A DNA stretch of 64,000 nucleotides from Verpa conica (lineage: Eukaryota; Ascomycota; Pezizomycetes; Pezizales; Morchellaceae): positions 1-64,000 of the forward strand of contig JAUFSD010000004.1 in the NCBI GenBank assembly GCA_033030425.1, given 5' to 3'. Below, one piece after another: positions 10,474 through 23,818 of the stretch. Positions within the stretch are counted from its first letter, which is position 1; each line of letters starts with the position of its first letter. The translations under genes and the position numbers were made by a program. Below the pieces are notes generated by a model that did no database searches, had not been told where the DNA came from, and worked only from the letters and a program-made list of their open reading frames with translations.

Positions 10474-13400
10474 AGATACTGGTATCAGCTTGATTGGTGG
10501 ATAGCCTTTCACATTGAGTTTTCATTCAACATCCAGTCCTGCTATGACATTTAAGATGTAGAGTTGATCCTGTACACAGTGAGGTTTCTTTTGTTATTTT
10601 TCCTCTACAAAGTGGCATTTTATGAACCACGTTTATGTAATTAATGTTCTCAGGACCATACTAATTTATCGTATATTCACTTTAAATGATTACACCTATA
10701 TACAATAGCTATTTGCTCACACAAACTTAATCTATTTAATAGCTCATGAATAAAGCTGAGAAGTGATATTTGGTGACCGTGTCCGCCCCGACCACCACTT
10801 TATCGAGTGGGAGGAACAAACCATGAGTTTGATTATCTCTCAGCGTTTGAGACTACGGTTACGGGAGGGAGTATGACAGGCTAAAAACTAAATGTTATTA
10901 CCAGGCAAGCCCGGTCCAAAAGGATCACCGGCCAAGCCTAGCCCAGCCCATCTCATTACCGGCTCTGCCCTGCCCGGTCCGGCCCAATAGAGTAAATCTC
11001 AGGCAAACTCGAATAGTCCAAGTGACAATTGATAATAATCATTGAAATCCTAAAAGTAATCCTGTTGCACAGAGCCTCTAGGAAATAATGGTACTTATTG
11101 GTCTACAGAGCTTATATCTATAAATCGGGTCACTTTCAAAGGTCCCTAAAGCGGGGCTAGTTAGATCTTTAGCTCAGGCCAATAAATTCTATAGCCCGAC
11201 CTAAGTACGGCTCATGCGAGCCCGAAAATGACTCGGTCTATTGCATGCCTTGAGTAAAGTCTATTCCAGGCCTGTCCAGCTTTGATGCGACTCCTGAAAT
11301 AGTTACTGTGTTAATTATGGGTGTGAGGGGGGGGAGGGTAGTACCAACTCGAATACCTTAGGCTGCCGAATAATATGGGTGATGGGCCACGAATCCGGGA
11401 AGCAGAGTTCTACTTGAAAGCCTTAGGCATTATAGCCCTGATATGATATCCTACTGTTGCCGGATACCTCTAAATCAATACTAAGATTACCCAGCAGTCT
11501 CTCTTTAACCTAAAGTTCAAGGGATTATGTAGAGATGAATGTTTAACCTAAACAGAAGATATACCGGAATGAAGCCCTTTTTATACTATAAAAGGTATTC
11601 TGCTTACTTGGGTGTGTTGTAGATGCTTCCTAATAAGGATAGCTGATGGGCGGTTTCCTATGAGTCACGTGTATCTCTATTTTCTGTGTTTGAGGATCCA
11701 GGGCAAGGCATTCCATATAAGGGTTTAGGGTTTTCTCCTTTGGAGCATATATCGATAGATCTCTCTATCTCTTTTAGACAATCGATAGGCCACTTTTTAC
11801 TTCAGCGTGCTAAAACAATTACCGAGTGATGCGTTATGATACAGAACGATGATGTGCAATAATGCGGTGCGGTGGTGCATCATGATGCCGTGTAGTGATG
11901 GGCCATGATGTAGATAGGTCCGTGGTTCAAGGTTTCTTAGTGCTGCTATCATATTTAGTGCTGCATCATGATTCCGGAGGGCACACGGAGTCGGCATAGA
12001 ATAGTGTCAGAATATTGTCAGATTGTGGACTTGGTGTGGACTATCGAAGGGGTACCTGGTTATCGAGAAGGTACCGGACTATTGATCGGGCACTGAATTA
12101 AATACCGCCTGGTGAATAGTAGCGTTATAAATGTACCCTGGACTTGGCTGAGTCTCTTAAATTTGAGCCTATTCAGTCAGCCTTTCGGGGAACACCTTAT
12201 AGTCTGGTACCGCTTCAATAGTCCGCGACAAGTCAGAACCCTGCCCGCCATGTGACTATATTTGACCGCACATATCGCCCAATAGAGTGCATACTACTAG
12301 ATATTACATAGCCAAAGAGGGTGTAGCGCAATTTACTTATGTCTTGGTAGATTAGTACCCAATAATCTCTCTATTAGGGATTCTCATTACGGTTCTACTT
12401 TTGTATTAGTACTGCTCTGAGAAATCTTACACTGCGCCGAAAACATACCAACAATGTTAATCTGCAGGCTCTCTCTACTATATTTATTGGGGTAAAGGTA
12501 TACCTGTAACTATTGCTTGCGCAGTTACCTTGGTAACCCCCGCTAGCTATACTAGTTATATAAGGGAGTTGGTTAATAGATATTCAACGATATTGTAGAG
12601 TTGGGAATTCTATTTGTCGTAGTATTCGTTATGAAATCACATCATGTGATACCAGATTAGATTAGATGGACCCCGCTATCCTCACAAAACTCCTTCACAA
12701 GCTCTCCCATTACGTTTAAATTCAAGAATACCGATAGCGTTAGAACGCATCATCCAGAATGGAATACCCGCAGGTTCCCCAACCGATAGAGTCGGGCCTC
12801 TTTACGGTTTCGGAGAGCACCAGTGAAGCAGTCGCTCACTCATCGCTAGTTGAGTCGATCTTTCAATACCCTTACCGCCATCCAAGGGAGTTCAGGGTTA
12901 GCTCCATCTTGATCATCAGTGGTACTATCATTTTGGTGGTTCCCCCGGTTCTCGGCTTCAAGACCACCGAACCTTCCCGCCGTGAGTCGCTTGCGACATC
13001 TACCCGATAATAGATCTCATACTGATTATAGCGCAAAGGCTCTCGTGCAGCAAGATGGCAATCCTCGATCGGGGATGTAGAAGGGGGCTCACTATTTTCG
13101 CGCTTGCAGTCAATGGCAATGCAGGGTGGCCTATCTGAATTTGGGAGTAGGTTGATCCGGACGGGGATATATGTACCGGTTCTTCTGACCCTCGCAAGAT
13201 GCTTTCCCGGCTATGAAAACTCTATTAGACCATGGTTGGGGAATATCTCCCAGCGGGTGTACACCAGCGTGAAGGCTTCTAGGTTCAAGCAGGTTGGCGT
13301 TTGTTTATTTATTTATTATGTATTATTCTAGATCCGAGAAGATATAATAGGGGTGAACTTATGACAATATTGGCAACCCCCGATATTCCTTGATTTTTTC

Positions 13401-15397
13401 CTTCTCTTGATTAGTGTATGCTCCCTGACAGCGTCGCACACCCCCGACGACGGCCAAAACTAGAAGATCTGGTCACCATAATGCAGATGGCTGGATATAC
13501 AGAGGTATCTGAATTTTTCTCTCTTACTAATCTCATAGCTTATTGATAGTAATGCTTAACTCGGGGCATCATCCTACTACATGCTGTCGAGGGTAGGCGT
13601 TTGAGACTCTCGGTGATAGCTGTGGCAGGTTAAAATGACCCAGTCACTTTTCTGCCATTTGAAGGGATTGACCGTTACCTATGAAGGCGCAACAGAGACT
13701 ATATATGAGTTTGGACGACTGGCTCTTCCACCTGTATCACACAGCCATCATAACGGCCCTGCTAAGACTTTAGCTGACTACATGTTCCCTCGCACCCCGG
13801 ATCATTTTACATAATCACATCTATTATTCCTAGAATATTACGGTCGAGGAAGTCCAGGACTACGCAGCGGATAAATCATGGCTACGTCTGTAGAGGTGAC
13901 TTAGTAACCCCAGTGTCAAAAACTGTCCGGGTCCCACAAGGCCCCTACAGGGGCCCCACGACTCAGTAGGACTGGATGGACTATGGTGATAGTAGTCCGT
14001 CTGTCCGGAGCACAGTTCAGCCAGACCATAGGGAACTATAGGCCCCTACTAACTGTTGCCAAGGTATATTTTTTACTCATTCAATATCCAAAGAAGGGGC
14101 TTCGGCTGTGGATGCCACGATAAACAATAAATGTAGCAAATCGATAAATCTGAAGCAAGGGAGGAACCCTAACCCTTATACCTTGGCACTGTTTGTGCCC
14201 TAGTGCTGAACAAAGGACAGAGTCATAGGGCACCCGATCATAACCACTGAGACAGACTGACTGCATAATTGCATTGACTGGTAACCACTACCAGTAATAC
14301 CACAGCCCCCTGGTATATGTAGCTTGTATATATAGACCGAACGGATTTGATGAGACTTAAAGTCTACAAATGTGTAACAGGTTCTACCTTTGCAGTTACT
14401 TAATATCCACTTGTTGGTATCCAGCCGCTTCTTAGGAGGTATCTACAAACTCATCGGCTCTATGCATTTATGACTAATTCATTCATTCATACAACACGAA
14501 GGGCATGCGACGCCCCACTAGGCAAAAATCTTCTGGCCGCTGGCGGGTGTCATCTCGAGTTGAAAGGGTTATGGGGTGCAAGGTCTAGCGGACCTTTGGT
14601 TCGCTACCCACACCCGAAAAATAGACCTAGAGAGTAACCCACCCTCTAAACCTACCTGGGCTTGGTGAGCTCTAACCCAATATCAAACAGTATACTAGTA
14701 GAGTAGGGTATCGGGGGTCGGTCTCGGCCGCGCTGCGGCCCCTCGGGTAGGCGAGGAGCTAGTAACTGGAGAAATTGATACAATACTGAAGGCTTCATTC
14801 GTTGGTCAGGTCGCTTCTTTCAGGGCATACGACCCCCCAAATGGCACTGGGCAGTGATCACGGCCCACGGCGGGGGGTCCTCTCCAGTTTCTGGTTTGTC
14901 AGCCGGTTCAGCCAATAGATCAACCCTCCGATCGAACAAAACCTCACGCAACACAGAATCATGTACTGGGTAGCAGAATTCTCCCAATGTAAAAAAATCT
15001 AACACATTATAAAGATATACCTAGAGTATGGAGTATTTTCGAGTTCGCTTTATTGGGTTCTGAACCTGGAACGTGTACCAGTCGCGGATGGAGGGGCGAG
15101 GTGCAGGGTGTGCCCACCCCAGCCCAGGGCCAATCCATTAGGGCCAGCTTTGAGGCCATTTGATGGATGGTATCGGTCATGATTATGACCTTTGTTCAGG
15201 GCATGCGGCCCCAAAATAGCACCGGGGAAATGGGCAATGGGCAATGATCACGACCGGCCTAACACGCCCACAGCGGTAGGTCGTCTCGAGTTCCACTAAG
15301 TACTACTTCATATTGTGTTTGGCTACAGACACCGGATCACCGCAATTTCTTCACCAAGTACGTACCCGAACAAGCCCCCAAAGCCCAAACCCAGCAC
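10474..15397. other. Long gene-poor stretch (4.9 kb)
   Basis: I see no supported gene. Around 10900-11290 the sequence is dense in CCCGGCC/GGCCCGA-like motifs, probably decayed repeat. At 11850-11990 the trinucleotides ATG/CAT recur (GCATCATGATG-like). A frame at 12759-13010 (83 codons, ATG start) and another at 13104-13331 are open but show no known motif. The motif AACCCTAACCC at 14166-14176 is a two-unit telomere-like match only. A dispersed triplicate repeat at 14502-15295 is listed separately. Confidence 0.5.
14502..15295 (+). repeat. Three diverged direct copies of an unknown repeat
   Basis: A motif starting GGGCATGCG.C.CCCC begins near 14502, 14822 and 15199. The second and third copies share AAAT.GCAC..GG, then GGCA.TGATCACG.CC, and the copies end in GT..TCTC.AGTT. 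Copies are about 60-100 bp and lie 320-380 bp apart. None has open coding capacity. They may be ends of a decayed element or units of a long-period tandem array. Confidence 0.55.
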
Positions 15398-16240
15398 TCA
15401 CTCACTATCGGCAGTATTAGAGAATCCAAGCAGATCACATGCTAAAGCAGGATAATCTCCCATAATTTTTTCCATCTCCTCCCGGTGCTTCACAGATAGC
15501 ATTGCACCCCATTTCATCAGCCCTTCGTGAAATCTTGCTGGTCCCTCACCAGTGCCCCAAGCCGAAATCTGTAATCCTGCCTCATAAGCCGCTTTCCAAA
15601 GGCGTAATACGTCAATCCCTTGGAGATCCCCGATGACAACCCTGAAATTGTTGAGAGCTTCTTCGATGAGCTTTGGGCAATCATACTTTGAGGCCGTTAC
15701 GTAAACGGCAACGTGGAATAACCCTTGTGTCAGGTCTGCAATAGGAATAAGTGATTTTTCGTCCCGAAATCTAGTCGTATCAGGATTGTAGGCATATGTG
15801 TAACTTCCTGAAGACAAATATTCAATCAGAGCTGTCAGAGAACTTGCGTCATCTTCAGGCATTTTGATGACCTTCTCAGAAGCCTCCTTGAACTCCCCCT
15901 GGAGAGCCGCTCGGAAGAATGGTAGACGGCACAGTATATCTTCATGAACACTAAACTTAAGAAGCTCTGTGCCGGCTAGGACAGTAATGACAGGGCTCAT
16001 GAGATGCCTACAGAAAGTACTGGTTAGTTGAATTGGCTATCCCAGAGGCGAGAGGCCCACTTACTGAGCGAAGCTAGGGAGAGATGATACCCCAGGTGTA
16101 GTCTTTGCTGTAGTAACGGTCGGCAACTTTTCAAACTTGATGGTGCTGTGGGGTTGATCGCCGTATGGAAATTCGGCGAAAGTAGCTTGTAGTGAGGTAA
16201 TATAGGTGGAACTAAATGCTTCAGTACTGGGTGCCATCAT
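15398..16240 (-). CDS. BTB/POZ-domain protein, 2 exons, about 260 aa
   Basis: Exon 1 is 16240 (or 16237) to 16065 and exon 2 is 16007-15398. The 57-bp intron has a GTAAGT donor, a CAACTAAC branch point and a TGTAG acceptor, and joins in frame. The BTB core starts at about residue 63: ITVLAGTELLKFSVHEDILC, LPFFRAALQGEFKEASE, then LTALIEYLSSGSYTY. This matches the standard order: pre-fold strand, VHKxVL-like segment, SxxF, and the xxFxxxLxFLYxGxY strand-helix. BTB proteins dimerise and often act as substrate adaptors for cullin-3 ubiquitin ligases; many fungal paralogues have no assigned role. The region after residue 140 is helical and unrecognised. No signal or membrane segment is present. 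The product looks intact. Confidence 0.75.
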
Positions 16241-19200
16241 CACAAAGAACCACAATGTAAAGCTCACTAGGTTCCACGAAAGGCTAGCAACCCCATGCGA
16301 GGGGCAATATCAGGAGGAACGTTCGCGCCACCATCCCACCGGAAGAACTCTCCTTTTCTCTCCCCAAATGGGCCCAGTGTTCCTATATATATTATTCAGA
16401 GATTAAATAACGCGGACACGGACATACACCTACTCCTGTTGGTAATAAATGTAAGATGATTGATTATTGTACTAGTAGTACTCCCTTCGACTGCAGTAAT
16501 CAACTCGAAGGGTTGTAGGATGATCTCCTCCTTGCTATCCCTAGGTGAACCGTGCGTGATTTTCTCCAAATTACTCTTGATATAATAGACCTACAGCTTG
16601 TTTGTACATCCCTCTGTTACAGCTAAATTCTGATTTTGGTAACATACCTCTAATGCCGAGATAGATGTCCCAAAACTAATATAGATACGGCTTATCGCTG
16701 CTGTATTGAGACTGCTGGGAGCTGGCGTCTCATCGAAGTGACTCCCAGAATCTTTACCACGGACCTCTGTAGTTGTTAGACGGCGCGTCGGGGTCATTGT
16801 TTCTGTCTCTGTTTCTGTCTCTGTTTAACCTCTCTAGAGTTGGTCTCCCCTACCTTTTAAAGGCCTCATGATTGTGGAGTGGCATTAGGTATGTGACGTG
16901 CATGATCGGATGCTTATAGAAACAGGTTCTACTCTAAAGCAGCTGACTTCACTTTTATTCAGGCCCCCAATGGTGTACACAACCATAAATATAACAAAAT
17001 ATCAAGGTCGCTATAACTTTCCCTCAGAGCAAGATATTACCAACGAAAAAGTAGGGAACTTGATAAAGCTCGATATGCTTTTATTAAGTAATTAAAGTTG
17101 TGGTCGCAAAGTTATAGAGGGTCTAAAAAGTAGCAAGTAGAACGTTCTATAAAATACTTAAGCATGACTAGATACACACATTTTCCATTTACACAGAAAG
17201 CTCCACCAATGCATGCATTAAATTCAAGAGTAGTCTCAGGATAACTATTTGATGGTATTAAGGTTGATAAATGGTACTCCCGGTAGTATAATGAGTGCTT
17301 GTGACATAGTAAATAGTTTTCTTGTAAAATGCGCGCATCTGATCGCAGGTTTGTGGTTTATCAATTGGTGGTCTCCAAAGTACGGTTGCACCGGCCTAAA
17401 CCGCGTGTTATATTTATGCTTTGGCGCACCATATTTGCTTCTGCAGGATACAAGGCTTTGAGGAAGCCTAAAATCTAACAGCAAACTCTTGAGCTCTACC
17501 TCTACCGAGAACCTATCTCTAAACCCAGTGAAGACTAGTTCTGGCTACCGAAATAGGACTATACTAACAGTACTAATCATACAGCAGGGAGAACATAGGA
17601 GAGGGAGGTGGATAGGGCGGAAGGAGGGTGGGGGGGTTAGGCCGAGGGAGGTGAGAAACAGGAAAGGAGGGAACAGGATCTACATAATGCTGATATATAG
17701 GGTTATACTTACTATAGAGTCTAGCCGAAGTCCGGAAGCGCTTGTATAATTTTAGATAACAACCATGGCATTCAATCTTAGCTCTTGAGATTAAGACCGG
17801 ACGTGTAGGGCCTCAGGTACACTAGACTGGTGATATGCTTGATGCTTTACAGAGATTGCCTTCAAACATATCTATACATTATTACTGGGATGAGGCTCTG
17901 CGGGATTATCCGTAATTTAAGGCATCCTCAGTACTCAGATGTGGGGTAAGTTTGATGATAGGTGACTGTGGTGGCACCGAGATACAACCACAACCAATAT
18001 TTTTACGCACACCCTACATTCGCACCTATTTTTGGCACAAATCTTCGTATCTCACGTAGTCTTGAGTCCAATTAGTCGGACACATCATAATTACTATGTA
18101 TCAAAAGATTTAGGAAGACGCCCGCTAGACCGCAACGATCTTCAACAAGGAGAGGAGAGTGTCGTGTGCCCTTCATGAAGCAGCCAATTCAAAGTTTTCT
18201 AGGCCCATCACCCTTCACACCTTTCAGGGCAAGGCTGGTTACAAGACAGGACACCAAGGCCTATCAGCTGCACATGAGATTTAATTTATTTAGGACTTCT
18301 ACCATTCCTAGCGTTACAGCTTCTCGTGTCTATGAAAAACTCTAGGATATGGTAACTCGCGTGCCATTTCGCTCAGTGTTATTCGCATCAATGGGTTGCA
18401 TAAGGTGTAGTAGCTTGGGACCAAGCGTTCTACTTATTATCTCATGATGTTTTAAAACAGACTGCTATTGCGTACGATACAAAGCGCTAGACTTGGCAAA
18501 CCTTTTATTGTATGTAATAGTAGTCCGCTCTAAAATCATGATGGGTTCACGAGTAGACTAGTAATTTAAGTAACATGTGTGTTATATCTTCCCTATTACC
18601 GATTCTGAGAACGCTTGGCATCCATGTCATTATGCATGGCCCTATTCATTAATGTAGAGGCGTGTTCCTAATATGTCGATATTCGAGGTGTATAGTCTCT
18701 CAATCCATTCGCATAAGAGGTATGTACCTAATATTCTCACCCGACCTCACAATAAATAAGCAACATCTCTAGTGAACCTCTGTACTGAAACTGTATTGCT
18801 TGATGTTCAGCTGGTTGACCACTTCTCTGGCGAGCTAAGAGCTAAGCAGCCATCTAAGCCAAAAAAAACAAGCTTAACCTGAAATTGTAGAGAGACTTCA
18901 GCTACGATTTCATGATGAAAGAGATACCCACCGCATTTAGGGCTATCTTTACCGACCTAGACTTCACCAACAACCTTCACAATCCTACTAAACGCAGTCA
19001 TCAAATACCGATAACTACGCTATATAGAACCCATGATAGCTGAATAATACTCATGTAAGACGTAGAAACAAATTTCCACATACACAGCTAAGTTTTAGGG
19101 CTAGCCTAGCGCTACCATACCTAGATTAAGACATTGTAGCAAGGTATTATTCCACATGAGAAGAAGCCGACTGTGGATTCCCTCCTTAGCCAGGCTCCAG

Positions 19201-20407
19201 ATCCGCCTAGCAGGGATAAATATACAGCCCGCCTGCAACCGAGGAATAGGTAGAGCGTAACAGTCCCGAAGTGTGGGGATACTGTCTGTTGTGTTTCTAC
19301 TACACATGAAATTTCTGCTCTCCACGTTCTTAGCCACTGTGCTCATCGTTTGACCTATTAACGTAGATTCTCAAACTATCGACACCAACCTCAGCTGAAG
19401 GCCCAGTCAAAACAGGTAATGTCAAGGTGGATATGCATGCTAAGCGAGGCTTGAAAAACTTGACCGGTGCAAGCGCTGAACTTAGCAGAGAATGTGGCTG
19501 GAATGGTTTATCTTTTGGGTTTAGTTATTCTCGCCTATCGAAAGAGTTATCACCGGACTGGTTCTTTCAGCTGCAGATACCACACAATATTGTGAGCTCA
19601 AGGTCAACTAAGACTCCACCCCTTCCTTCTTTTTTTCTCCTCATTAGTTGCGCAGCTACAGTAATCCTCCACTCGGTCTAATAACTAAAAACAAACATAA
19701 CACGCTGTACAAAACTTCAGACACTACGCCCTCCCATTCTGCTCCATTCATTCTTTAAGCTCTTCACTTTCTCTACAAACTCTTTCCCGCCCCTGAGATT
19801 ATCTGCAATCGCAAACTAGTCTCAATTTATTCAAACACACGGTTAATCAAAGACAGTACGGCCGTAAGTATTTGTTTAGCTTTACTGTCAGAAACATTCA
19901 AGATATTAAGATTGCTATTTTGGAAACGACCCGAGTAGACGAGCATAGTCAAAGTCTATACTGTAACAAAACATATACTTTTGACCAGTAGGGTTTATCA
20001 GCCTGCCAGTAACTTGAATAAGTAACACATATCTGGCGATTTTGCCAATTAGATCACATCGTGCTCTGGTACATACCAGCCATACGGCGTAGATCAGTCG
20101 GGGCTCTGCGGGTAACGGGCTACAGATTATCTTATACCTGGGTTAGGGTTGTTCCCAAGATAGATTGTGGGGATGCGCTAACAAAGCCGAGTAAAACTAC
20201 CCTAGCCACCAAGTGTTTACGGAATAGAGTGACCGCGAACGCCATGTCGCTCACTGCGACTCACAAAATGCACAAGTTATAGGACAAAAGGGCTATAGTA
20301 ACCTTTTGAACTGGGTTAAAGAAAGGTAATCCTTAGATTTAGCGAATGGTAGAAGCTCACAATGTGAGCTGGTAAGATAGGCATGTTGCTTCCCCCGTTA
20401 CCATACA
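16241..20407. other. Long gene-poor stretch (4.2 kb)
   Basis: No complete gene is supported. A minus-strand frame 16797-16591 begins with ATG and meets a strong GAG|GTATGT donor near codon 50, so it could be a first exon, but I could not find its partner. A CT-rich repeat (TTTCTGTCTCTG twice) lies just before it at about 16799-16826. Positions 17585-17680 are strongly purine-rich on the plus strand, with several GGGG runs. The rest, including short frames at 19101-19346 and 19427-19681, shows nothing I recognise. Confidence 0.45.
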
Positions 20408-20464
20408 TACCGTATTAACTGGCGAGACCCGTGTTGCCACCAAGAGGTTGAAATAAGAAGTGGC
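20408..20464 (+). repeat. Left terminal inverted repeat of the pogo-type element
   Basis: It begins TACCGTATTAACTGG and pairs with the complement of 30619-30675. The first 15 bases are identical in both ends. The following 42 bases contain about ten differences. Confidence 0.8.
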
Positions 20465-20671
20465 GCAGTAGCCGAGGCCTGAGGGCTGGTGGCAATGTTT
20501 CAGAGGGTGGAAATGGCGAGAATTTTCAACCTCACCTCTTACCCCACTTCTTACCATGCAGAAAGTAAAAATTCATCAACCCCCATCAGTATTTATCACA
20601 AATCCTTCCAAATCCTTCCAAATAATAACAGTATGAGTCTTTGCTAATGTATTCTAGACCTGGCCCAGTCT

Positions 20672-20860
20672 ACCGCTTCGTTTCACCGTTTCGTTTGCCT
20701 GTTTCACCGTTTCGATTGGCCGTTTCACCGTTTCAATTCATTTTCCACTCTTTCTAAATGGCCAAATGGATTTAACTGACTTAGATTTGATAGGTTGTTC
20801 CACTATTTCACTATTTCGCCGTTTCGCCGTTTCGCCGTTTCGCCGTTTCGTTTCGCTATT
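20672..20860 (+). repeat. GTTTCGCC / GTTTCACC minisatellite
   Basis: Variants of CCGTTTCA and CCGTTTCG recur from about 20672 to 20735. After a unique 75-bp stretch, the unit GTTTCGCC runs tandemly from about 20812 to 20860. The block lies in the 5' part of the pogo-type element, before the transposase relic. I see no coding role for it. Confidence 0.8.
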
Positions 20861-22121
20861 GTGGTTTCATAATTTGCTGGGCTACAAGCGGTATTGGGGA
20901 TACACTTGCCACTTGATACAAAGGAAGAGTTTTTGACATCTATACTCTGCTGTATAGGAGGGTATTGAAGTCATTTACTTTTGCTTGAGTGATTAAAGTG
21001 AAAGAGTATAAGTGTTGGGTGTTGCAGCTGTTATTTTTCGCTACAGTGGTAATATCATGGATATTTCTTTACTACTCAACTCTCCTGTACCGGTTCAGTA
21101 CTCTGACACTTCCGCTTTATTTTCAAGTACTCCAGTACCAGTTCCGATATTCAGCAACAAGCGTTCCATCTCTCAGTTAGATTCTACGATATCTATTCAC
21201 AGTACTAGATACCTATACAATTAGGCCAGGCCCCTTCTGCATATCCGATAAATTCCAAATCTCCAATTACTTTCAAAAGCCGATTACTCAAATTCAACGT
21301 TCCTATACTCGAGAGTTTCGGTAGAATGCGAAGTGGTGAAGCGCGTGGGCAACCATATTACTGAAAGACTCTCCATCCTGGTGCAACTCGCAAACCACAT
21401 TGCAAAGATGTGCATGAACGCTATAAAGTTCCTACGCAAACATTCACGGACTGGAAGCTACGAGAAACATCAATCATTACCAGCATTAAAGGTCTGCACC
21501 AATCGAGATGGTATGCACACGCTTATAAAGGTGTACATGATTTTGAAACGATATTCCAACACCAATAATTACCAGAACCCTCCAAGAAAAGTTGGAAAGG
21601 TTTGTATTGTAATTTTAAAGGTCTCCAACTTTTTATAGCCTAACAAGAGCTATGGTTGTTGTGAAATAAAACCTCACTTTTGGGTGTGAAAAGGCCATGT
21701 AGAACGTTCTCCATTATACACTGTACATGATCATATATACTTAGGCAAAATTTCTAAAAATTATACATAAGAGAGGTATCTTGTGTATTGAAAGTATCTG
21801 AGTGCTTTTGTATACTACTAAAAGATTTTTAAGCGTAGATATCTAAATATCTTTTTAGAGGATAAAGCAGCCAAAAAGTTGGCATACTTAGGCATACTTG
21901 GGCGCTTAAGACGCTTAGGCCTAATAGGGGTGTTCCACACGCCAAATCTGCACTTTATGGCCGTCTTGCATATATCATTGCCGTTACCGTTGAGAGTTAG
22001 AGATAGCGATATCTGACGTGTATAGAAAAAGAAGAGATTCTTGTTTGGCTGTGAGAAGAGGGCTGTTGCGAAGAGCTGCATATGATCGTTTACACAATGC
22101 TATCCAACTAGAAATCACTGA

Positions 22122-23231
22122 CGAGTTCAAATTTTCAAATGGATGGTTCTTTGGTTTCCTTGCGCGCGGATAACTTTACGGTTTACAACCAATACAGCAC
22201 AAAAGATTCCCGAAGACTATCTTAACGTTCTTGTTAAGTGGTGGCAGTTTAATCGACGGGTTTACAGCTTCGTGATGGAGAAAGAGAAACAAGCAGTTGG
22301 TAGATTTGAGTGGGGGATTTGCAATATGAATGAAACACCAATACCTTTTGAGTATCTTGATGGCCAAACTTATGCCGATAAAGGAAGCCAATCAGTACAA
22401 GTTAAAACCTCTAGAAGCGGATGGGATAAAAGACAAGCTACTTTAGTTCTTGCAGCGTTGCTAGTGGTGAAGATAAAATCAAACCGTTACTGCTATTCAA
22501 AGGAGGTGAGGAGTATCGAGCAAGAGATCACGACATTTACAAGAAGCAAAGAGAAAAGGAAACTGCAAAATATGATCCACGAGTGGTAGTTCAGTGGAAT
22601 AAAGAAGGCTATTCTAATTCTAGAGTTCTACGCTTCATGGATTAACAATATCTTTCGTCCAGCGCTTCCATCAGGTCCTCGTCTCGCTTGCTTTAAATGT
22701 TGCATGGTTTCATAAAACAGAAGAAGTACTCAATCTTCTCCGCTTTCATGATATTATACCCTCAATAATACCAGTTTGGCTGTACGGGCTTAGTACAGCC
22801 ATTAGATGTATCTGTGAATAAGCGCTTTCAAGAATTTGTTACGTGATATTCTTTGATGAGAAGCTTGATAATTATCTGGTAGAAAAGGGTAAAGATTTAC
22901 GTGAAATCTCAAAATTGGATACCAATGCTATAGCTGAAAGGCAATTCTTATCGCATGGTCTGTAGGTGAAGCGCAGGAGAAATTCTGCCAGGAAAAAAAA
23001 GTACTTATAGAAACTACATTTAGAAAAGTAGGACTCTCATTACCTATAAATGGGTCATGTGATAATGAGCTGGCTGTTAAAGGTATTAAATCAGAATACT
23101 TGGAAATTGGGGATTGGAGATTATCTGATAAGGCTTTACCGGAAAGAGGAGAGTTATTAGAACTAGATTTGCAGGATGAAATGGAGGAGGCGGAAGAAGA
23201 TGAAGTTGCAGAATTTGTAGATAAGGAGTAA
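22122..23231 (+). pseudogene. Broken pogo/CENP-B-type DDE transposase
   Basis: The family signature is readable in order but spread across frames. It has FKFSNGWFFGFL (about 22128), TNTAQKIPEDYLNVLVKWW, NMNETPIPFEYLDGQTY, SGWDKRQATLVLAALL, KPLLLFKGGEEYRARD, PRVVVQWNKEGY, then VQPLDVSVNKRFQEF (about 22794), and finally GEAQEKFCQEK and VGLSLPINGSCDNEL before an acidic tail. At least three frame changes and in-frame stops separate these blocks. The first catalytic Asp (normally NMDET) reads Asn. The N-terminal CENP-B-like DNA-binding part is not recognisable upstream. The acidic C-terminus ends with TAA at 23229-23231. It is not functional. Confidence 0.85.
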
Positions 23232-23261
23232 AAAAATACAATATATTTTTGCCACTGATTT

Positions 23262-23274
23262 TTTTGATATGCAG
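23262..23274. repeat. Left target-site duplication of the LINE
   Basis: The 13-mer TTTTGATATGCAG occurs here and again at 30591-30603, directly flanking the LINE. It marks the insertion site inside the pogo-type element, 31 bp after the transposase stop codon. Confidence 0.85.
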
Positions 23275-23818
23275 CGCGCGACAACCACAACGAGAAGACG
23301 AGTTTTTGAAATTTACAACACAACAACAAAGATATTATCAGAGAAAAGTACATCTCCATCATCAGCAGAATCAGGGCTATCCAGCCATCCTCTTTTTATC
23401 CAGATAGGAGTTCTTTTACAAAACTTCCTAAGTTCCTCCCCCAGAAAAGCGCCAAGAAGTGGGCTTTTGTCCAATCAGGTGGTGACACAACCTCTCTCTG
23501 AGAGTAAGTGAAGTGTTTATCACCTTAACTCAATAACCAACACAGCTATTATCAAACAGAGAAAAGGATCAGGATCCTGGAACTCTGTTTGTACAGGTAC
23601 CCCAGTTTTTCGAATTTGCAGCAAAGGATACATTCCCCTTTGTTTACTTCCTCTGGGAAGCTACCCCACCCCAGAGAGGCTTGGCGTTTTGCTGAAGCAG
23701 CTGTTACCCTACTGACCAGGCTTGGCAAAGGCTTGGCAGAGAAGCAAGTAGAAAGATAAAGAATCGAGGGAGATAAGATCGGGAGATAAGATAAGGAACG
23801 GATAAGAAGATAGTTACC

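Noticed and set aside
14166..14176. Telomere-like AACCCTAACCC
   Set aside because: Only two units here and again near 49150; too short to indicate a telomere or interstitial array.
16591..16797. Minus-strand ATG frame with a strong GAG|GTATGT donor, possible extra first exon of the BTB gene at 15398-16240
   Set aside because: No acceptor could be found that joins it in frame, and the BTB gene already has a good ATG at 16237/16240.
20061..20282. Frame containing KIDCGDALTKP, reminiscent of the end of a Copia RNase H domain (ADxLTKPL)
   Set aside because: The similarity is a single short motif and no other reverse-transcriptase or RNase H block is readable around it.
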